From: an uncultured Verrucomicrobiota bacterium
GTDB lineage: Bacteria > Verrucomicrobiota > Verrucomicrobiia > Limisphaerales > UBA1096
DNA: 7,863 nt
Direction: 5' to 3'
Assembly: GCA_913050205.1 (NCBI GenBank)
Contig: CAJXAU010000060.1
Location: forward strand, 1-7,863
Positions 6,101 through 7,863 of the stretch are shown here, piece by piece. Position numbers and translations under genes: made by a program. The notes beneath the pieces are model-generated. The model saw nothing but the letters and a program-made list of their open reading frames with translations, did no database searches and was not told where the DNA came from. Each line of letters opens with the position of its first letter. The first letter of the stretch is position 1.

Positions 6101-6812
6101 ATCGTTCCATTTGCGGAATTGCCCCAAACCCCTGATTGACAGGAGGCGCAACCGCCATGCCGTATGATTGGGTCGCAGTCCCTGTTGATGGCGGCAGTGA
6201 GGCTAGCGCCGATACGCCCTCTGCTTCCGCCGGGTCGCTATCCGAAAGGGGTTGCATCGCCGGTTCGGGAGATGGAGTTGGGGCCGGAGCAGTTGAGACC
6301 GTTACCGGCATGTTTTCACTTTCCCTTTCAACCTCGTTGGCCATCGTCACGGCTGATTGATCTTCTGCTGTAGTCTTCACCGATGCCAATTGGCCAATTG
6401 CAACACGACCACTTGAGAGTGATGGAAACACCACCCCGAATACAACGAACAACAGGGCCAATACAGCGGCAATAGCCCACAATGCTCGCCGAAAATCAGG
6501 ACTGGCAATATCGGACTTGGCCAAGCGCGACTCTTCGCCGAATGTCTTTTTTAACATTTTGCGCCGGGAGCGGTTTAGTCTGGCGGCGCTTGGTTTGGCC
6601 TTTTTCCCTTGGCCTGAATCGAACGATTCAGAGAGGAATGACAGCGTTTTTTGAATCTCCTCGCAGAACTTGGCCAAGCTCTCATCATCCCGCATTCGCT
6701 CACGCAATTGAGCCTCCTCGAACGAACTCGTCTCCCCCAACAACATCGCCACCACATGAGCCTCCAATTGTTCACGCGTGGGTTCGTTTGCCTGTTTATT
6801 CGAGTCGCTCAT
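3138..6812 (-). CDS. Giant single-pass membrane protein with YfbK-type VWA domain and anti-sigma-like N-terminus
   Basis: The protein has about 1224 residues; YfbK-type proteins are usually nearer 550-600. Residues 12-65 are an acidic helical region resembling anti-sigma domains but lacking a zinc motif. A basic patch (about 70-100) and a membrane helix (about 110-132) follow. Residues 135-780 are a Gly/Pro/Ala-rich, probably disordered linker with a Gly-rich tract (458-475), a secretin-like motif (615-630) and charged coiled-coil-like sequence (about 720-757). The VWA N-terminal region starts near 790 (NAFSTFSLNVSDVSF). The VWA domain spans about 878-1045 with a complete metal site: DNSGS (886-890), Thr954 in GGTHVENG, and Asp984 in LLTDG. 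The YfbK-type C-terminal domain (about 1040-1215) has YRQVGYLRHQLKKEDF. The metal site implies ligand or partner binding, presumably outside the cytoplasm. I chose the ATG at 6812, matching the paralogue's MSDS start; a GTG directly upstream (6815) is possible. No clear ribosome binding site is present. Confidence 0.93.
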   Translation of the reverse strand: MSDSNKQANEPTREQLEAHVVAMLLGETSSFEEAQLRERMRDDESLAKFCEEIQKTLSFLSESFDSGQGKKAKPSAARLNRSRRKMLKKTFGEESRLAKSDIASPDFRRALWAIAAVLALLFVVFGVVFPSLSSGRVAIGQLASVKTTAEDQSAVTMANEVERESENMPVTVSTAPAPTPSPEPAMQPLSDSDPAEAEGVSALASLPPSTGTATQSYGMAVAPPVNQGFGAIPQMERSSGQVKQAELGGEARQFAELSMPVDEGEDDADERGESLSVNGAVLVNEQVAAKRFGFSNASGREAGADGQVELFESVDLSGPASAEFGKRDKLGVMTGIMPAPAGGAAARVGGGVAFDSGVAQQGREKNTPKPGYATGGLPVITEDLVIADEESNKDANGWFYQGANANRPSGATAPGQSVVNWDANASVASGGDRWNRFRGQQQGGGSPHNPSEPAATESAKPMGMMGGFGGGGFAGGKYSGTAQQKPTQRAAGDIGSGAAPAPPAVRMPRPTAPRRKAKNLAAIPDSAPGTVVTGGRSNWGGVVANEETARSSSRSGEMAVTRYDREITAGLVADDSDGRPLQDIKENLKSNLALDDYARVSAEEIAETEEEGQAEVPILGDVPINGRMFRANRTTVDETKALPKGGQAVAVRGRSSSSTRLTMDLAGEDEMVLEEMDALGTFDDSPSRLEGRLSELRESADSGKDGLVSEAKKPVSLAKRLAKPDRDADKKSSELRRDLAGKEINLERQQALLEAEPKPVAETEAPPPPAKPVKPSVVYTPKPETETRENAFSTFSLNVSDVSFKTAWASLQSDKLPEPSEVRSEEFLNALEYRDPMPRAGEPVAFNWERARSPFVHDRDIVRFSVKTAALGRQPGRAVNLVCLLDNSGSMEREDRVSIVSQALGVLARKLTPNDRVSLITFARTPQLRIDGMRGGQGEAFLQASTGWKPQGGTHVENGLELAYATARKHFVKGGNNRVILLTDGAANMGNVNPYELKETVETNRKQGIALDCFGIGWEGYNDNLLEVLARNGDGRYGFLNQPSQAVEEFEKKLLGAFQVAASDVKVQVEWNEKRVKVYRQVGYLRHQLKKEDFRNNKVDAAEISAAESGNAMYVVQVDREGEGPLGVVRVRYKKPYTREYTEMEWSLAYEAAVMPLGQSSPAMKLASVSATFAEWLGRNPYAEGVQLSDLQGLMAGLASVYGTDPRPAQLEEMIRKARILAGN
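4468..4522. repeat. 55-bp exact repeat, copy 2 (shared with 1-55)
   Basis: This copy is identical to bases 1-55 and lies at residues about 764-782 of the large VWA protein, immediately before the VWA region. The same segment sits at nearly the same distance from the start of the other paralogue (residue about 765), although the linkers before it differ greatly. Confidence 0.95.
4643..4666. repeat. Two dispersed palindromes back to back (copies 5 and 6)
   Basis: GCTTGGCCAAGC occurs twice with no spacer (4643-4654 and 4655-4666), making a 24-bp perfect palindrome that encodes SLAKRLAK in the large VWA protein. It could extrude as a cruciform or form an mRNA hairpin. Confidence 0.92.
6516..6525. 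repeat. Dispersed palindrome CTTGGCCAAG, copy 7
   Basis: The 10-bp core encodes RLAK just before the membrane helix of the large VWA protein. It is the positional counterpart of the copy at 2056-2069 in the paralogue. Confidence 0.88.
6669..6678. repeat. Dispersed palindrome CTTGGCCAAG, copy 8
   Basis: The 10-bp core lies in the anti-sigma-like N-terminal region of the large VWA protein and encodes SLAKF. The paralogue has ELARF at the equivalent place, without the palindrome. Confidence 0.88.
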
Positions 6813-6879
6813 CACCGGTATCAGTCCGCTGTATTAAGCAAGACGCAACAGGCCCATTTTTATTAGGCTCTTTTGGAAC
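6813..6879 (-). other. Short upstream region of the large VWA gene
   Basis: About 65 bases separate the cupin terminator from the VWA start, so the VWA gene should have its own promoter here. An A/T-rich stretch with TAATAAAAATG and a TTAATAC element are visible, but I could not find a -35/-10 pair with good spacing. The GAACTT-N16-TCAGG pattern seen before the sigma gene is absent. Confidence 0.4.
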
Positions 6880-6922
6880 AAAAAAACAGGAGCGGTGGGG
6901 ACAACTCCCCAATCGCCCCTGT
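6880..6922 (-). terminator. Intrinsic terminator of the cupin gene
   Basis: On the minus strand ACAGG-GCG-TGGGG pairs with CCCCA-GC-CCTGT around a loop AGTTGT, with small internal mismatches, and a run of seven T residues follows (6886 down to 6880). It begins about 20 bases after the cupin stop codon. It separates the cupin from the VWA/sigma locus. Confidence 0.9.
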
Positions 6923-6942
6923 CTTTGCAAAAACTAAATGAC

Positions 6943-7863
6943 TTAATCGAACTTTCGCTTCCGATAATCGCCGATGCTCGGTGCGTCCTTGTTCACCTCT
7001 GGGCCAAAGTAACGCAGGAGCACGAGGGGCTCGGTGTCGCTGGTGTTTTCAAAAGTAACACCCGCCTTGGCACCGGCCTCGGTGCAGAAGTATTCGTCCT
7101 CGGTCAACTCGTGGAAACGGATCAGCTTGGGGCTATTCAGCGGTTGGCCATTGATGGTGCCTTTGCCCTGCACGCAGATGCCGCTCCAAGCGCCCTTGTC
7201 AGTGACCGTGCACTTGCTGCCGGGATCGACGGTGAGTTCCTTGGCCGTGAAGAGTTGCTCCTTTTTGATGCGACCATAAACGATCCAACGATCAACGTAG
7301 CCTTCACTGCGGGTGTCAGCCACGGGGATCGGCTCGAGGTAATGGTTATCCTTGAAATTAGGATCGACGTTGCCGGCCCAGTCGAGTTGATCGACAATGA
7401 AATCGAGATCCTTGTGCTTGCTCTTGGGCATGTCCTTCACGAGCAAACTCCACGGCACCTCGCGGCCTTCGACAAGGCTTTGGTACATGCCAAACACATC
7501 ACTGCCCCATTGCGGCTCGTAGGTGCAGAGACTACCCGGCGCGTGCAACACGCAGGGCGGAATCAGCCAGCCGGTGCCGGGCTTGAGGCGGTAGGCTTTG
7601 GAGAGATCGAGGATGCCATTGTCGCCCTTGTTCCAATCCTCGAGGCACTTGCGCACCTGCGCCTTGGTGGTGCCGGGCTCGAGGCCCATGAAAGTGTACG
7701 GGAAGTTGTTGCCAACGTTGTTGTGTTGCGGCGGGAAATAGTAGCTCTCCGGTTTGCCTTCCTGCTTCACCAGTTTGGCCTGTTTGGCGTTCTGGTGCAT
7801 GTGATGCGGGATGGGGCCCATGTTGTCGAAGAACTTCGAGTACACCGGCCACTTGCCGTACTT
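6943..7863 (-). CDS. Class I mannose-6-phosphate-isomerase-like bicupin (5' end missing)
   Basis: The frame is open to the right edge, so about 306 C-terminal residues are visible and the true start is outside; the GTG at 7845 is internal. Type I phosphomannose isomerases interconvert mannose 6-phosphate and fructose 6-phosphate in the cytoplasm using zinc. The pattern of their metal ligands is visible: IPHHMHQ (about residues 18-24 of the visible part), KPESYYF about 20 residues later, and LIPPCVLHAPG. The segment GLEPGTTKAQVRKCLED followed by LKPGTGW is also typical of the family, as is DWAGNVDPNF. The second cupin half (about 205-295) has VDPGSKCTV and CVQGKGTINGQPL, without a clear metal site. 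The substrate cannot be settled from sequence: sugar isomerase or a related cupin enzyme are both possible. A terminator follows the stop, so it is transcriptionally separate from the VWA genes. Confidence 0.82.
   Translation of the reverse strand, partial: KYGKWPVYSKFFDNMGPIPHHMHQNAKQAKLVKQEGKPESYYFPPQHNNVGNNFPYTFMGLEPGTTKAQVRKCLEDWNKGDNGILDLSKAYRLKPGTGWLIPPCVLHAPGSLCTYEPQWGSDVFGMYQSLVEGREVPWSLLVKDMPKSKHKDLDFIVDQLDWAGNVDPNFKDNHYLEPIPVADTRSEGYVDRWIVYGRIKKEQLFTAKELTVDPGSKCTVTDKGAWSGICVQGKGTINGQPLNSPKLIRFHELTEDEYFCTEAGAKAGVTFENTSDTEPLVLLRYFGPEVNKDAPSIGDYRKRKFD

Noticed and set aside
6387..6400. CAATTGGCCAATTG, a 14-bp palindrome
   Set aside because: It shares only the TTGGCCAA centre with the repeated element and has different arms, so it was not counted as a copy.

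Overview
The window holds four protein-coding genes, all read from the minus strand, in transcription order from right to left: (i) the 3' part of a mannose-6-phosphate-isomerase-like bicupin (7863 to 6943, cut by the right edge), closed by a strong intrinsic terminator; (ii) a very large single-pass membrane protein with a C-terminal von Willebrand factor A (VWA) domain of the YfbK type (6812 to 3138, about 1224 residues); (iii) an ECF-type sigma-70 factor (2967 to 2341); (iv) a second giant membrane protein, a diverged paralogue of (ii), overlapping the sigma gene by 8 bases and running off the left edge (2348 to <1). Its frame is open over all 2.35 kb, although it has no stop codon inside the window.

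The organism is probably a Gram-negative bacterium of the PVC group, most likely Verrucomicrobiota. This is inferred from the type of sigma/VWA proteins, the lack of convincing Shine-Dalgarno sequences before the genes, and the moderate-to-high GC. No marker gene is present, so this is a weak assignment.

Genes (ii) to (iv) look like one signalling locus. Both VWA proteins share a layout: a short acidic/helical N-terminal domain resembling the helical part of anti-sigma factors (without a zinc motif), a basic patch, one membrane helix near residue 110, then about 650 residues of low-complexity Gly/Pro/Ala-rich linker. Gene (ii) then has the VWA and YfbK-type C-terminal domains; in gene (iv) these would lie beyond the window. 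The sigma factor sits between them and its stop overlaps the start of gene (iv). A plausible reading is that the N-termini hold the sigma factor at the membrane and the extracytoplasmic linker/VWA part senses something. This is inference.

The DNA also shows unusual features: a 10-14 bp palindrome with core CTTGGCCAAG occurs eight times in 6.2 kb, in coding sequence (two reading frames) and between genes; the two paralogues share 55 identical bases just before the VWA region although the flanking linker has diverged; gene (ii) contains a short motif like the signature of outer-membrane secretins; and a candidate ECF-type promoter with a tandem 9-bp repeat lies upstream of the sigma gene. No RNA genes, CRISPR arrays or transposases were seen, and no gene-free stretch exceeds about 170 bases.
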